From the NCBI GenBank assembly GCA_910586595.1, contig CAJUJB010000003.1, forward strand, positions 1-64,000: a stretch of DNA of 64,000 nt, read 5' to 3'. This DNA comes from an uncultured Muribaculaceae bacterium. Its GTDB lineage: Bacteria > Bacteroidota > Bacteroidia > Bacteroidales > Muribaculaceae. The position numbers were made by a program, and so were the translations under genes. This document shows, piece after piece, positions 8,447 through 17,716 of the stretch (position 1 is its first letter; every line of letters begins with the position of its first letter). The notes beneath the pieces were generated by a model. It was not told the origin of the DNA. It saw nothing but the letters and a program-made list of their open reading frames with translations, and searched no databases.

Positions 8447-9286
8447 ATGTACCGCTCGATACGCATTGTCCGCATAGTCATTTCGCTGATAGCCATGGGG
8501 GTGCCCACCTGGGCTCTTGTGGCTGGCTACGACAGCGTGTTTGTGCGCATGCAGATTCTCACAGCCCTACTCTCGGGTGTGGCTGTCTGCCTTATCTTCT
8601 GGGCGGTGGTCACACTTGTCTACGGGCGTATATATTGCTCTACGGTGTGCCCCATGGGTACGCTTATGGATTGCGTCAGCGCCGCAGGCCGCTATGCCCG
8701 CCGCCAACGCAGTGCCTACCGTTACAGGCGTGAAGCCAGGCGCACGCGTGCAGTATTTCTCATGCTGTTTTTCGTGTCGCTGCTCGTCGGGGGCACCATC
8801 ATCCCTACCTTGCTTGACCCTTACAGTGCCTATGCCCGTATGGTAGAGGAGCTGCTGGCGCGTCCGCTCGGGCATGCCGAGACCCCGGTCAGGTTTGCCG
8901 TCGCCAGTATGGCCGTAGCCTGCGCCACTGCGCTGGTCGTGCTTGCATTTGCGTGGCGTCAGGGGCGCTTGTTGTGCAACTCGCTGTGCCCCATCGGCAC
9001 CTTGCTGGGCTTCGGGGCCCGCAGGTCGTATTTCCATATCGAGATCGACCCCGACCGCTGCATCAACTGTGGCGAGTGCGAGCGCGTCTGCAAGGCCTCT
9101 TGCATAAAGCTGCCCGAGAAGACGGTAGATACCTCGCGCTGTGTGGTGTGCTTCAACTGCACGGCCGTCTGCCCTGATGGAGCCATTGCCTACAAGTCGG
9201 GGCGTTACCGTCTTGATATGCCCATGATGCAGGCGCTCGATGGTGGTGGCTCAAGTTCACAATCATGTAAAAATTTAAATGAATGA
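8447..9286 (+). CDS. Membrane 4Fe-4S ferredoxin-type protein (NapH/NosR-like)
   Basis: A 279-residue electron-transfer protein of the inner membrane. It has four hydrophobic segments, two CxxxCP motifs typical of the NapH/NosR/RdxA group (YCSTVCPMG and LCNSLCPIG), and a C-terminal pair of 4Fe-4S motifs ([11 protein letters not shown] and [11 protein letters not shown], each followed by a distal Cys-Pro/Lys). It probably passes electrons from quinol or flavin to a periplasmic or membrane partner; no nap, nos or rnf genes are nearby. The ATG overlaps downstream thyA as ATGA. A TAATTTTG box (8435-8442) ends 4 bases before the ATG, so the mRNA may be leaderless. Confidence 0.82.
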   Translation: MYRSIRIVRIVISLIAMGVPTWALVAGYDSVFVRMQILTALLSGVAVCLIFWAVVTLVYGRIYCSTVCPMGTLMDCVSAAGRYARRQRSAYRYRREARRTRAVFLMLFFVSLLVGGTIIPTLLDPYSAYARMVEELLARPLGHAETPVRFAVASMAVACATALVVLAFAWRQGRLLCNSLCPIGTLLGFGARRSYFHIEIDPDRCINCGECERVCKASCIKLPEKTVDTSRCVVCFNCTAVCPDGAIAYKSGRYRLDMPMMQALDGGGSSSQSCKNLNE

Positions 9287-10077
9287 AACAATATCTCGAC
9301 CTGCTTGAGCATATCCTGGAGCACGGAGTGGAGAAACACGACCGTACCGGAACGGGTACACGCTCAGTATTCGGCTATCAGATGCGCTTCGACCTCTCGG
9401 AAGGCTTCCCCTTGCTCACAACCAAGAAACTCCATCTTAAGTCAATCATACATGAGTTGCTGTGGTTTCTGCGTGGCGATACAAACGTTCGGTACCTGCA
9501 GGAGAATGGCGTGCGCATATGGAATGAATGGGCCGACGCCGACGGTGACCTCGGGCATATCTATGGCTACCAGTGGCGTTCCTGGCCCGACTATAAAGGA
9601 GGCTCCATCGACCAGATTGCCGAAGCGCAACATACTATACGCACCAATCCCGATTCGCGCCGCATAATGGTGAGCGCCTGGAATGTGGCCGATATTCCAA
9701 ATATGAATCTGCCCCCGTGCCACGCCCTCTTCCAGTTCTATGTCGCCGACGGCAAGCTGTCGCTCCAGCTCTACCAGCGTAGTGCCGACTGTTTCCTCGG
9801 GGTGCCCTTCAATATAGCGTCGTACGCGTTGCTGCTGCAGATGATGGCCCAGGCCACAGGTCTGCGCCCCGGAGAGTTTGTGCATACTCTTGGCGACGCC
9901 CACCTTTACCTCAACCATCTCGACCAGGCCCGTCTCCAGCTCACCCGTGAGCCGCGCCAGTTGCCGCGTATGGTCATTAATCCGGAGGTCAAGGATATTT
10001 TCGGTTTCTCCTACGACGACTTCTCGCTCGAAGGCTACGATCCGCATCCTCATATAAAAGCCGAAGTCTCGGTATAG
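9283..10077 (+). CDS. thyA: Thymidylate synthase
   Basis: Converts dUMP to dTMP using methylene-tetrahydrofolate. At 264 residues it has the same length as the E. coli enzyme. The catalytic cysteine is in [12 protein letters not shown] (Cys146), with the dUMP-binding RSADCFLG, the N-terminal DRTGTGT loop and the C-terminal [14 protein letters not shown]. The start overlaps the ferredoxin gene (ATGA) and folA follows after 7 bases, so thymidylate synthesis and folate recycling are in one operon. Identity is secure. Confidence 0.97.
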   Translation: MKQYLDLLEHILEHGVEKHDRTGTGTRSVFGYQMRFDLSEGFPLLTTKKLHLKSIIHELLWFLRGDTNVRYLQENGVRIWNEWADADGDLGHIYGYQWRSWPDYKGGSIDQIAEAQHTIRTNPDSRRIMVSAWNVADIPNMNLPPCHALFQFYVADGKLSLQLYQRSADCFLGVPFNIASYALLLQMMAQATGLRPGEFVHTLGDAHLYLNHLDQARLQLTREPRQLPRMVINPEVKDIFGFSYDDFSLEGYDPHPHIKAEVSV

Positions 10078-10084
10078 ACCGCTT

Positions 10085-10564
10085 ATGAATCTCATAGTTG
10101 CAATCGACCGTAAAGGCGCCATAGGCAAAGGTGGCGACCTTCTGTTCCATATCAGCGCCGACCTGCGTCGCTTCAAGGCGTTGACGATGGGCAACACCAT
10201 TGTCATGGGGCGCCGCACCTTCGAGTCGCTGCCCAAGGGCGCTCTGCCCGGCAGGCAGAATATAGTTGTCACCCGTCAGCCCGACTATGCGGCTCCTGGT
10301 GTCGACGTGGCCCATAGCCTCGAAGAGGCTGTGAAGCTCGCGCGCACGCCTATATATATTATAGGTGGGGCCGAAATCTATCGCCAGGCTCTGCCGATGG
10401 CCGATACGCTGCATCTCACAGTGATTGATGCCGAAGATAAGGAGGCTGATACTTTTTTTCCTCAGATACCACTCGACGATTACAATGTAATGGCTGTGGA
10501 GCCCGCCGACACCGTGCCGCCGTGCCGGTTTATAACCCTCAGAAGGAAGTGTGAATTAGGGTAG
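10085..10564 (+). CDS. folA: Dihydrofolate reductase
   Basis: Reduces dihydrofolate to tetrahydrofolate with NADPH, regenerating the cofactor used up by thyA just upstream. The 159-residue protein has the expected N-terminal MNLIVAIDRKGAIGKGGDL segment, NADPH-site motif TIVMGRRTFES, and IIGGAEIYRQAL. Length and order of motifs match a normal chromosomal DHFR. A rho-independent terminator follows at 10643-10679. Confidence 0.96.
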   Translation: MNLIVAIDRKGAIGKGGDLLFHISADLRRFKALTMGNTIVMGRRTFESLPKGALPGRQNIVVTRQPDYAAPGVDVAHSLEEAVKLARTPIYIIGGAEIYRQALPMADTLHLTVIDAEDKEADTFFPQIPLDDYNVMAVEPADTVPPCRFITLRRKCELG

Positions 10565-10642
10565 CATATCAGCTTCAAAGATGTTACAAATAGGTGACAA
10601 TACACTGTGTGTAACAATCTTGTAACAAATTTATAAATTCAT

Positions 10643-10679
10643 AACGCGTAGATAATCAGCTATCTACGCGTTAATTTTT
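10643..10679 (+). terminator. Terminator after folA
   Basis: A perfect 12-bp stem (AACGCGTAGATA at 10643-10654, its inverse at 10661-10672) with a 6-base loop, followed by TAATTTTT. It sits ~80 bases after the folA stop. Confidence 0.75.
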
Positions 10680-10719
10680 GCCCTAATTTTCCAATTAACA
10701 TATTTTTACATTAAAATTC

Positions 10720-10748
10720 TTGCATCGGGTGAATTTTGCGTAATTTTG
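10720..10748 (+). promoter_or_regulatory. Promoter of the sigma factor gene
   Basis: TTG (10720-10722), 18 bases, TAATTTTG (10741-10748), then a ~45-base A-rich leader before the ATG at 10797. Spacing is one base short of the usual 19-20. Confidence 0.5.
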
Positions 10749-10796
10749 AAGCGTAAAACAAAAACAACAACAAAATAAACCTCAAAAATTAGCACT

Positions 10797-11300
10797 ATGG
10801 CAAGCGTAAAATTTCAACAGAACCTGATGAACCTCCAGAGCAATCTGCTTAACTTCGCGTACATGCTCACTTCTAACCGCGATGACGCATACGACCTCCT
10901 TCAGGACACAACCCTCAAGGCTCTCGACAACGAAGAGAAATACGCAGAGGGAACAAATTTCAAAGGATGGGTGTTCACCATCATGCGGAATATTTTCATC
11001 AACAACTACCGCCGCGGAGTACGCTCAGCAACAGTGGTAGACACAACCGATAACCTCTATCACCTCAACCTCAGCCAGGATTCGGGCATCGAGTCACCCG
11101 AGGAGAGCTACAGCGCAGCTGAAATTACAGCAGCTATAAACGAATTTTCCGACGAATACCGCATCCCCTTCTCAATGCACATCGCCGGTTACAAATACAA
11201 CGAGATCGCCGACCACGTCGGTCTCCCCCTCGGAACTGTGAAGAGCCGCATCTTCACTGCCCGCAAGAAACTCCAGGAGCGCTTCAGCGACTACCGTTGA
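10797..11300 (+). CDS. Sigma-70 family RNA polymerase sigma factor (ECF-like)
   Basis: A 167-residue sigma factor with region 2 (residues ~15-85; the segment DAYDLLQDTTLKAL and the GWVFTIMRNIFINNYRR block bind core polymerase and the -10 element) and region 4 (~115-165; YNEIADHVGLPLGTVKSRIFTARKKL, the helix-turn-helix). No anti-sigma gene sits beside it, unlike typical TonB-linked ECF genes. It is a monocistronic gene in a well isolated setting, with its own promoter and the long palindrome at 11434-11483 behind it. Regulon unknown. Confidence 0.88.
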   Translation: MASVKFQQNLMNLQSNLLNFAYMLTSNRDDAYDLLQDTTLKALDNEEKYAEGTNFKGWVFTIMRNIFINNYRRGVRSATVVDTTDNLYHLNLSQDSGIESPEESYSAAEITAAINEFSDEYRIPFSMHIAGYKYNEIADHVGLPLGTVKSRIFTARKKLQERFSDYR

Positions 11301-11433
11301 TTGTTTTACGCAAGCCATACTGCCGCGCCTCCCTCATAACCAACGAATTCAGTTTTATATCATACTTATAAAGACCTCTTACCAAGTACAATTTCAAAGG
11401 AACCTAAGACTGATTCAAGTTATTTCTTAAATG

Positions 11434-11483
11434 TTAGCGCCACAGCGGCCCGGCAATCGATTGCCGGGCCGCTGTGGCGCTAA
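11434..11483. terminator. Perfect 50-bp palindrome between convergent genes
   Basis: The 50 bases are a perfect palindrome: two 25-base arms beginning TTAGCGCCACAG, centred on ATCGAT, with no spacer. It lies between the plus-strand sigma factor gene and the minus-strand exported protein gene, 133 bases after the former and 17 after the latter. As RNA it folds to a very stable GC-rich hairpin on either strand, so a bidirectional terminator is the likely role, although no clear T run follows on the plus strand. Confidence 0.65.
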
Positions 11484-11500
11484 GCACATGTGTGTGCGGT

Positions 11501-11983
11501 TTATTTCTTCACGAAAATGGTGTCGACCGTCAGGGTCACATCATAGGGCGTGGCCTGCTGTACGCGCTGGGGCACTGTTGACCGCACATAGTAGAAGTTG
11601 AATTGCGGATCCCACGACTTTACGCTGGCCTGGCGCGTCTCGCCTGCAGGAATGTCGATGGCGATGTTGTGAGAGGCGCTGTGGAGCATGCGCTGTTGGG
11701 AGTCGAAGTATTTTATCGTGAATGCCAGCCCGGCGATGTCGCGGCCTGAGTTGTTGGTCGCGAAAAAAGTCTCGCGGCGTGAGCGTAGAGGTTTGTCATA
11801 GCCGTTGATGTCGACCTGATGCGGCTCTGGTGCGGCAAGGGTGTCGAGAGAGGAGGCGACAGTCTCCGCAGCCGTGGCTGTGGTGGCCGGTGCGGGCTTG
11901 AGGCCTTTGCGGGTGGTGCGCTGCGCCATGGCTGCTGAGGCAAGCACGATGGCAATGGCGGCGAGGACAGAGGTTTTTTTCAT
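11501..11983 (-). CDS. Exported protein of unknown function
   Basis: A 160-residue protein with a signal peptide (MKKTSVLAAIAIVLASAAMA, cleavage likely near residue 20). A Pro/Thr/Ala-rich linker follows, then a beta-rich domain: VDINGYDKPLRSRRETFFATNNSGRDIAGLAFTI-type strands and a repeat-free C-terminus ending in VDTIFVKK. It looks like a small immunoglobulin-like fold, but I recognise no family. It overlaps the upstream gene as ATGA, making it the third of three envelope genes behind ubiE. Confidence 0.65.
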   Translation of the reverse strand: MKKTSVLAAIAIVLASAAMAQRTTRKGLKPAPATTATAAETVASSLDTLAAPEPHQVDINGYDKPLRSRRETFFATNNSGRDIAGLAFTIKYFDSQQRMLHSASHNIAIDIPAGETRQASVKSWDPQFNFYYVRSTVPQRVQQATPYDVTLTVDTIFVKK

Positions 11984-12534
11984 AGAGTGACAGGATATTT
12001 GATTGAGGGTGGCGCGATTCGCGTGGCGCCGTCAATGCCTGACGGACGGGTGTCGACTTCGCTGACCGATATGCGGAAGAGATACGGCAGCCATCGGAGG
12101 AGATTCACCGTTTTGCCCTTGCGGTAGCTGCGCATGGTGAGCGACGAGCCTTCGGGCGATATTTCAAAGATGAAATTACGGGTTTTGGGCCGACCGCTGC
12201 CCCGTAGCGCCCCCGTCGGGTTAAGACGCAGCGCCACGTCGTAGGTTCCGGGCTTCCCGGTGGCCGTCATGGAGCCGAAGAGGGTGCCTGCAGCTATCGA
12301 GAGGTCGGGCGAGTCAAGCAGCAGCAGGGTATAGCTGCCGTTGGTGCCCGGCGTAGGCTTGATTTCGAATATGGCTCCGTCGGCGCCGAAACGCCATATG
12401 CCTGCGGGCGACGATGCATCGGCCGAGAGGGTATATCCTTCCTGCAGGTTGATAAGCTGCGGAGGCCCGGCGAGGCAGAGCAGGGCTGTAAGCCCCGCAG
12501 CCGTTAGCGCCGCAAGCCTCCGCGTCAGAATCAT
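11980..12534 (-). CDS. Exported protein of unknown function
   Basis: A 184-residue protein with an N-terminal signal segment (RRLAALTAAGLTALLCLAG). The mature part is beta-rich, with strands such as YTLLLLDSPDLSI and GTYDVALRLNP, and ends in a basic stretch (RSYRKGKTVNLLRWLPYLFRISV). No known motif. It overlaps its upstream neighbour (DUF3078 barrel) and its downstream neighbour by ATGA, so the three are translated together and may act in one envelope task. Confidence 0.62.
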   Translation of the reverse strand: MILTRRLAALTAAGLTALLCLAGPPQLINLQEGYTLSADASSPAGIWRFGADGAIFEIKPTPGTNGSYTLLLLDSPDLSIAAGTLFGSMTATGKPGTYDVALRLNPTGALRGSGRPKTRNFIFEISPEGSSLTMRSYRKGKTVNLLRWLPYLFRISVSEVDTRPSGIDGATRIAPPSIKYPVTL

Positions 12535-13880
12535 ATGCTGCTGAATTTATAGCTGAATCCGATCGAGAGAATCTCCTTGACCTGAAGTTTCTTCCAGCTC
12601 GGATCGTCGCACGCCGGCGTGGCCGTGTCATAGCGTGCGTGAGCGTAGATCTGCGTGGTGAGGAACCGGTTGATCTCGAAGGCCAGTGTATTCTCCCAGT
12701 CCATCTGGGCCGAGTTATAGTCGGTGAAGGCGAACAGACGCGATGTGAACGCGATGTTGTAGCATATCTTCCAGTATAATTTCAACTCCGCGCTCGAACC
12801 GAAGTTATTCACCACCTTGCGGCCCTCTTCAATGCCATATAGTGCGGCGTCGATCCGGTCGTTGATGCAAGTCTTCATGTTGTACGACAGAGGGGCGATC
12901 GAAGCATCGAAGGTGAAGCTCTTCTTGGCGTTGGCGTAGTTGTAGGTCATACCGACACCGAGAGTGAGTTCCGCAGGTGAGAGGAATGCCGATCTGAGTG
13001 TTGTGGAGTTGCTGTTGTAGGAGTTGAGCAGCTGGGTCTTGAACTGACCGGTGAACGAGTAATACCATCGTTTGGCTGCCTTGATACCGAATGTGGTGTT
13101 GACCTGGAAGAGGTCGTCGGAGATACTGTAATTATGTATCGTGTCATCCGGAGCGCTGTTCATGCCGAGCTTGTACTGTGCCGTGGTTTCGAAGAGGAGA
13201 TTGGGGTGGAACTCCTGGTTGAGTTTCACGTTATAGAAAATATTGGCCAGCATGTTGAGGTTATTGTTGCCACCCTGGTACCAGTTGGGCGACACATAGG
13301 CCTGTGAGAACTGCAGCGATGCGTTGAACGTCCTGATCCAATGACGGCGCTTGACCGGGGCGGCCGCGATGGTCGGAGCTGCCGGAACATCGATCGGAGT
13401 CTCGCGGATCTCGATGGTATGGTCTTCGGGGTTCACCACGGCGTGGAATGCCTTGGGCGCCTCGGGCAGCATGGTGATGTTGTAACGCACATAGCGGGGA
13501 TTCTCGAAGAAGAGCGACCGCTGCATGTTCTTCATCTTGCGGGCGAGGCTGTTCTGCTCCTCAAGCCAGCGCATCTCAGGCTTGCCTGAATAGTCGCGGG
13601 TGAAGGGCGACACCGTGTCGGGGAACTCGTAGGTGTCATATACTGCCGGGGCGAAGAATACGTCGGGCAGAGGCGACATCACCATTACAGTGTCGTATAC
13701 TATAGAGTCAGCTTCGGTATATATACCCGTGAATGGCTCCGGCACTGTGTCGGCCGGAATTTCGCTTACTTCGGCGCCAACCCTGGCATTGTTGAAATAC
13801 ATTGCCTGGGCGGAGGCAGCCAGCGATATGAGCGAGCTGACTATGGCGAATGAGAGGGTCTTCAGTAAATGATGGCTCAT
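12531..13880 (-). CDS. DUF3078-like outer-membrane barrel protein
   Basis: A 449-residue protein with a signal peptide (to about residue 26, SLAASAQA). After a ~150-residue N-terminal part rich in Pro and acidic residues, it shows alternating amphipathic strands with the recurring patterns YVSPNWYQGGNNNLN, FETTAQYKLGMN and a terminal aromatic SIGFSYKFSSI, typical of DUF3078 barrels of Bacteroidota. It is expected in the outer membrane; its cargo is unknown. It begins 20 bases after ubiE and overlaps the following gene by ATGA. Confidence 0.75.
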   Translation of the reverse strand: MSHHLLKTLSFAIVSSLISLAASAQAMYFNNARVGAEVSEIPADTVPEPFTGIYTEADSIVYDTVMVMSPLPDVFFAPAVYDTYEFPDTVSPFTRDYSGKPEMRWLEEQNSLARKMKNMQRSLFFENPRYVRYNITMLPEAPKAFHAVVNPEDHTIEIRETPIDVPAAPTIAAAPVKRRHWIRTFNASLQFSQAYVSPNWYQGGNNNLNMLANIFYNVKLNQEFHPNLLFETTAQYKLGMNSAPDDTIHNYSISDDLFQVNTTFGIKAAKRWYYSFTGQFKTQLLNSYNSNSTTLRSAFLSPAELTLGVGMTYNYANAKKSFTFDASIAPLSYNMKTCINDRIDAALYGIEEGRKVVNNFGSSAELKLYWKICYNIAFTSRLFAFTDYNSAQMDWENTLAFEINRFLTTQIYAHARYDTATPACDDPSWKKLQVKEILSIGFSYKFSSI

Positions 13881-13900
13881 AGCAAAATTAAAGAGGTGGT

Positions 13901-14641
13901 CTATGCTTTGTAAGCAATATAGAGGGTGCAGGCTCCGAAGGTGAAGCTGCGGTATGATGCACGGCAGAAGCCGGCTTCTTCCATCAGGCGTGTCATATCG
14001 GCGCGCTGCGGGGCGGCCGCTATACTCTCGGGAAGATAGGAGTAGGCCCGGGCGTCGTGCGACATCAGGCGCCCAGCGGCAGGAATCAGTGTGCGCGTGT
14101 AGAGCCGGTATAGAGCCAGCGGCACTGCGGCTGAGGGTGTTGAAAGCTCAAGTACGCAGAGTTTGCCTCCGGGGCGCAATATGCGCAGCATCTCGCGGTA
14201 GCCCGCGGCTATATCGGCGAAGTTACGCACTCCGTAAGCTATGGTCACGAGGTCGGCCGAGTCTGCGGGCAGCCCTGTGGCGAGGCAGTCGCCCTGGACG
14301 AACGATATATGCCGGGCCGCGGCCATGCCGGCAGCTTTGGCGCGTGCTTTATCGAGCATGCCTTCCGAGAGGTCGAGTCCTGTGATGGTGGCCTGTGGGA
14401 AGCGGCGCGCCAGTGCGAAGGCAACGTCGCCTGTGCCCGTGGCGAGGTCAATGATGCACGAGGGGGTGTTCTCGGCAGCCTCGCGCATGAGGCCGCGCAG
14501 CCACAGCCGGTCGAGGCCGGCTGTCATTGCGCGGTTCATGAAGTCGTAGGCCGGAGCTATGGCGTCGAACATCGAGCGCACCTGCTCATCCTTGGCCCGC
14601 GAGTCATCGCGGTAAGGGTTGATCTTTTCTACCTCAGGCAT
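13901..14641 (-). CDS. ubiE: Demethylmenaquinone methyltransferase
   Basis: Last step of menaquinone synthesis: SAM-dependent C-methylation of demethylmenaquinone. The 246-residue protein has the glycine-rich SAM motif DLATGTGDVAFALA (about 62-75), the LDLSEGMLDKARAKA block and the family signature GVRNFADIAAGYREMLRILRPGG. The start codon shares a base with the purC stop (TGATG at 14639-14643), so it is in the phoH-purC-ubiE run. In a Bacteroidales only the menaquinone reaction is likely. Confidence 0.94.
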   Translation of the reverse strand: MPEVEKINPYRDDSRAKDEQVRSMFDAIAPAYDFMNRAMTAGLDRLWLRGLMREAAENTPSCIIDLATGTGDVAFALARRFPQATITGLDLSEGMLDKARAKAAGMAAARHISFVQGDCLATGLPADSADLVTIAYGVRNFADIAAGYREMLRILRPGGKLCVLELSTPSAAVPLALYRLYTRTLIPAAGRLMSHDARAYSYLPESIAAAPQRADMTRLMEEAGFCRASYRSFTFGACTLYIAYKA

Positions 14642-15591
14642 CAGAGCGAGAGGTTGGCCATGAAGTCGAGTACGCCTGTCTCAATGCGACGTGCGGCGTC
14701 GGTCTCGGGTGCGGGCTCGAATTTGCGGCCGGTCACATGCTCGTAGAGTTCGATATAGCGGTCGGAAATAGCCTTGCATACCTCTGGTGTCATCTCGGGC
14801 ACAGTTTCGCCGGGGCGACCCATGAAGCCGTTTTCCATCAGCCACTGACGGACAAATTCCTTGGAGAGCTGGCGCTGGGGCTTTCCTGCCTCGAAGAGCT
14901 CGTTATATGTGTCGGCATAGAAGTAACGCGATGAGTCGGGGGTGTGAACTTCGTCGATGAGCATGACTTTGCCGTCGTGTTTGCCGAATTCATACTTGGT
15001 GTCGACCAGAATCAGGCCTTTTTCAGCAGCCATGCGGGTGCCGATTTCGAAGAGCTTGCGGGTATACTGCTCCATCACTTCGTAGTCGGCTGCGTCTACG
15101 ATGCCCTGGGCGATAATCTCTTCGCGGGAGATGTTCTCGTCATGACCGGCATCGGCCTTGGTGGTGGGGGTGATGATGGGCTCGGGGAGACGCTGGTTCT
15201 CGCGGAGGCCTTCAGGGAGTTTGACACCGCAGATTTCGCGTGCGCCAGCTGCGTATTCGCGCCATGCGCTGCCTGCCAGGTAGCCGCGGATAATCATCTC
15301 TACGCGGAAACCTTCGCAACGTACGCCAGCGGTGGCCATGGGGTCGACTTCGGCCAGCTTCCAGTTGGGAACTTCCGCGCGGGTGGCGTCGAGGAAGTAG
15401 TTGGCAATCTGGTTCAGAACCTGACCTTTGTAGGGAATGCCTTTAGGAAGAACTACGTCGAATGCCGAGATGCGGTCGGTGGCAACCATTACCAGGATGT
15501 CGCCTTCAATCGAGTAAACGTCGCGTACTTTACCGTGATATACCGGTGCGTCCTGATGCGGAAAATGGAAATCGGTGCTTGTTAGTGTCAT
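14641..15591 (-). CDS. purC: Phosphoribosylaminoimidazole-succinocarboxamide synthase
   Basis: Joins CAIR and aspartate with ATP to form SAICAR in purine synthesis. The 316-residue product has [11 protein letters not shown] near the start, [18 protein letters not shown], the SAICAR signature ECVRVEM-like [17 protein letters not shown], and [13 protein letters not shown]. The ATG at 15591 fits the family; a TTG at 15630 in the same frame would add 13 unlikely residues. This is the long (plant/yeast-like) form rather than the ~240-residue form. It lies 36 bases after phoH and shares a base with ubiE. Confidence 0.95.
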   Translation of the reverse strand: MTLTSTDFHFPHQDAPVYHGKVRDVYSIEGDILVMVATDRISAFDVVLPKGIPYKGQVLNQIANYFLDATRAEVPNWKLAEVDPMATAGVRCEGFRVEMIIRGYLAGSAWREYAAGAREICGVKLPEGLRENQRLPEPIITPTTKADAGHDENISREEIIAQGIVDAADYEVMEQYTRKLFEIGTRMAAEKGLILVDTKYEFGKHDGKVMLIDEVHTPDSSRYFYADTYNELFEAGKPQRQLSKEFVRQWLMENGFMGRPGETVPEMTPEVCKAISDRYIELYEHVTGRKFEPAPETDAARRIETGVLDFMANLSL

Positions 15592-15626
15592 TGCCTGTGA
15601 TATGGTATGGTTTGTGAAATTGTACT

Positions 15627-16640
15627 TCAATCTTCATTGAGCTTTGCCTCTGCGGCCTCCAGCGCTTCGCGTGCGGCGGCAGCGGCGCGTGCGGCCGCGG
15701 CTTCTTCCTCATCGTGTTTCTCGTAGGCCTCGACTATGCGCTGCACAAGATGATGGCGCACGATGTCTTTCTTGCCGAATTCGACGCGACCTACTCCCGG
15801 CACACCGTCGAGAACCTTCAGCGCCTGCACAAGGCCCGACTGGGTTTTGTGCGGAAGGTCGATCTGTGTCACGTCGCCGGTGATGATCATCTTGGCGTTC
15901 ATGCCAAGGCGCGTGAGAAACATCTTGATCTGGTGTGTGGTGGTGTTCTGTGCCTCGTCGAGCACTATGATGGCGTCGTTGAGCGTGCGGCCGCGCATGA
16001 AGGCGAGCGGGGCGATCTGGATCACCTTCGTCTCCATGTATTCCTTGAGCTTGACTGCCGGAATCATGTCTTCGAGGGCGTCGTAGAGAGGCTGGAGATA
16101 TGGGTCAATCTTGTCTTTCATATCGCCCGGAAGGAAGCCGAGTTTCTCGCCGGCCTCTACTGCGGGGCGTGAGAGGATAATCTTGCGAGCCTCGCGGTTT
16201 TTCAGCGCGCGCACTGCAAGGGCGATGGCGATGTATGTCTTGCCTGTTCCGGCAGGGCCGAGCGCGAAGGTAAGGTCATTTTCGCCTACGGTCTCCACCA
16301 GCTTCTGCTGGGTGGGCGTGCGCCCCTGGATGGGCTTGCCGTTGATGCCGTAGATGATCACGCCGTCGCGTTTCTGTACCTTGGGGCCTTCGCCTTTGAC
16401 GATGTCGAGAATCACATCTTCGGTGAGGCTGTTATATCGCTCTGCATAGGCGCTAAGCTCCTTGATTTTGGCCTCGAAGTCGGAGGTCTCGCGGTCTTCA
16501 CCGATGACACGTATCACCGAACCCCGCGCCGAAATGCGGAGCTTGGGATATAAATTTTTGATAAGCTGCATGTTGGCGTTGTTGACGCCGTAAAAACAAA
16601 TGGGATCGACGTTGTCGATGATTACGATGCGTTCTATCAT
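15627..16640 (-). CDS. PhoH-family ATPase
   Basis: A 337-residue cytoplasmic nucleotide-binding protein. It has a short N-terminal KH-like part (residues ~1-100), then the P-loop [16 protein letters not shown] and the Walker B block [10 protein letters not shown]. PhoH-like proteins are linked to RNA handling and phosphate or stress response, but the exact role is unsettled. The C-terminus is a ~35-residue Ala/Glu-rich tail. I start at the ATG at 16640 (MIERIVI); the open frame further upstream looks non-coding. A CAAAGTTA (TAACTTTG on minus) at 16676-16683 may be its -7 box. Confidence 0.9.
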   Translation of the reverse strand: MIERIVIIDNVDPICFYGVNNANMQLIKNLYPKLRISARGSVIRVIGEDRETSDFEAKIKELSAYAERYNSLTEDVILDIVKGEGPKVQKRDGVIIYGINGKPIQGRTPTQQKLVETVGENDLTFALGPAGTGKTYIAIALAVRALKNREARKIILSRPAVEAGEKLGFLPGDMKDKIDPYLQPLYDALEDMIPAVKLKEYMETKVIQIAPLAFMRGRTLNDAIIVLDEAQNTTTHQIKMFLTRLGMNAKMIITGDVTQIDLPHKTQSGLVQALKVLDGVPGVGRVEFGKKDIVRHHLVQRIVEAYEKHDEEEAAAARAAAAAREALEAAEAKLNED

Positions 16641-16787
16641 AAATTTGTGGCGAAACGTGTAAGGATGCCGCAGGTGCAAAGTTACGAAAAATATCTCGGC
16701 CCGGCGGCGTCGTGGTTAAACATTTTTCAACACCTCACCTTTTGCTATATACCAATAGTGAAAAGTAGATGTTATATTATGTTAACG

Positions 16788-16812
16788 CACATGTAGCTCA
16801 ATCGGTTCATTT
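16788..16812 (+). other. tRNA-like 5' fragment (weak)
   Basis: The bases from 16788 read GCACATGTAGCTCAATCGG, which resembles the acceptor and D-arm start of a bacterial tRNA (T8, AGCTCA, GG of the D loop), but no anticodon or T arm follows; the sequence runs into the end of the SDR gene. It may be the remnant of a tRNA gene or of an element that used one as target, or chance. Confidence 0.2.
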
Positions 16813-16814
16813 TC

Positions 16815-17588
16815 TCATCCTGCGGTCAGACCACCGTCGACAGGATAAAGGCCGCCCGTGCAGAATGAGGCGCTGTCTGACGCGAGAAAATACACCATCT
16901 CGGCAACTTCTGAGGGCTCGCCTGCGCGGCCGCGTGGGAAGAGGGCGTTTTCTTCGGCCCATAGTTCCTGAGCCGATGGACCTCCGGCAGCCGCAACCTT
17001 GTCGAAAAGTGTGTCGACCAGAGGTGTGCGGATTGTCGACGGGCATACGGCATTGACGCGTATGTTGTGGGGCGCAAGCTCAAGCGCGAGTGTGCGCGTC
17101 ATCTGGCCAAGAGCCCCTTTGGTAAGGCCGTAGGCGAAATTGCCGGGCTTGCCGATGAAGACCTGGTCGGATGCGTTGATGACCACGGCTCCGCCTCCGG
17201 ATTCTATTATGGCCGGAGCGGCTGCGCGGAGGGTGTTGACAGTTCCGTAGATATTGGTTTTTACCACCAGATCGAATTCTTCGTCGCTGATGTCGAGCAG
17301 TCGGTTGCGCCGGTGTATTCCTGCATTGGCAAATACAGCGTCCAGGGCGCCGAATGTGGCTGTGACTTCATTCACAACCTCGCGCATCCGGGCGATGTCG
17401 CGGGTATCAGCCTTGACAAATATGGCGTTTGATCCTATAGCGCTTGCTAAGGCCTGGCCGGATGTCTCATTTATATCAGCGATGGCTACCTGCCACCCGC
17501 ATGAAGCGAATTTGCGTGCTGCGGCTTCCCCTATGCCCGTGGCGCCGCCGGTGATGAGTATTGTCTTGGGTCGTGTGGGAGTTTTCAT
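16815..17588 (-). CDS. Short-chain dehydrogenase/reductase
   Basis: A 257-residue NAD(P)-dependent oxidoreductase of the classical SDR family. It shows the cofactor motif TGGATGIGEAAA (13-24), the D at the end of beta-2/3 (IADIN, favouring NAD), VFANAG, the catalytic Ser/Tyr/Lys (INASDQ region; YGLTKGAL) and the PSTIRTP stretch. The C-terminal GGLYPVDGGLTAG is typical. Substrate not predictable; 3-oxoacyl-ACP reductase-like or sugar alcohol dehydrogenases look like this. Single gene, divergent from mdh. Confidence 0.85.
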   Translation of the reverse strand: MKTPTRPKTILITGGATGIGEAAARKFASCGWQVAIADINETSGQALASAIGSNAIFVKADTRDIARMREVVNEVTATFGALDAVFANAGIHRRNRLLDISDEEFDLVVKTNIYGTVNTLRAAAPAIIESGGGAVVINASDQVFIGKPGNFAYGLTKGALGQMTRTLALELAPHNIRVNAVCPSTIRTPLVDTLFDKVAAAGGPSAQELWAEENALFPRGRAGEPSEVAEMVYFLASDSASFCTGGLYPVDGGLTAG

Positions 17589-17716
17589 GGGGCAAAAGTA
17601 CTGAAAAATCTCCAGATTTAGTAAATGTTAAAATGGGGGAGAATCTCAACCCGGAGGTGTCCGGGGCGTTATTACTCGTAGAAATAACAAACGTATAACA
17701 AAAGCCCAAAGATAAA

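Noticed and set aside
9442..10272. Minus-strand frame over thyA and folA
   Set aside because: Antisense to both genes and without any family signal.
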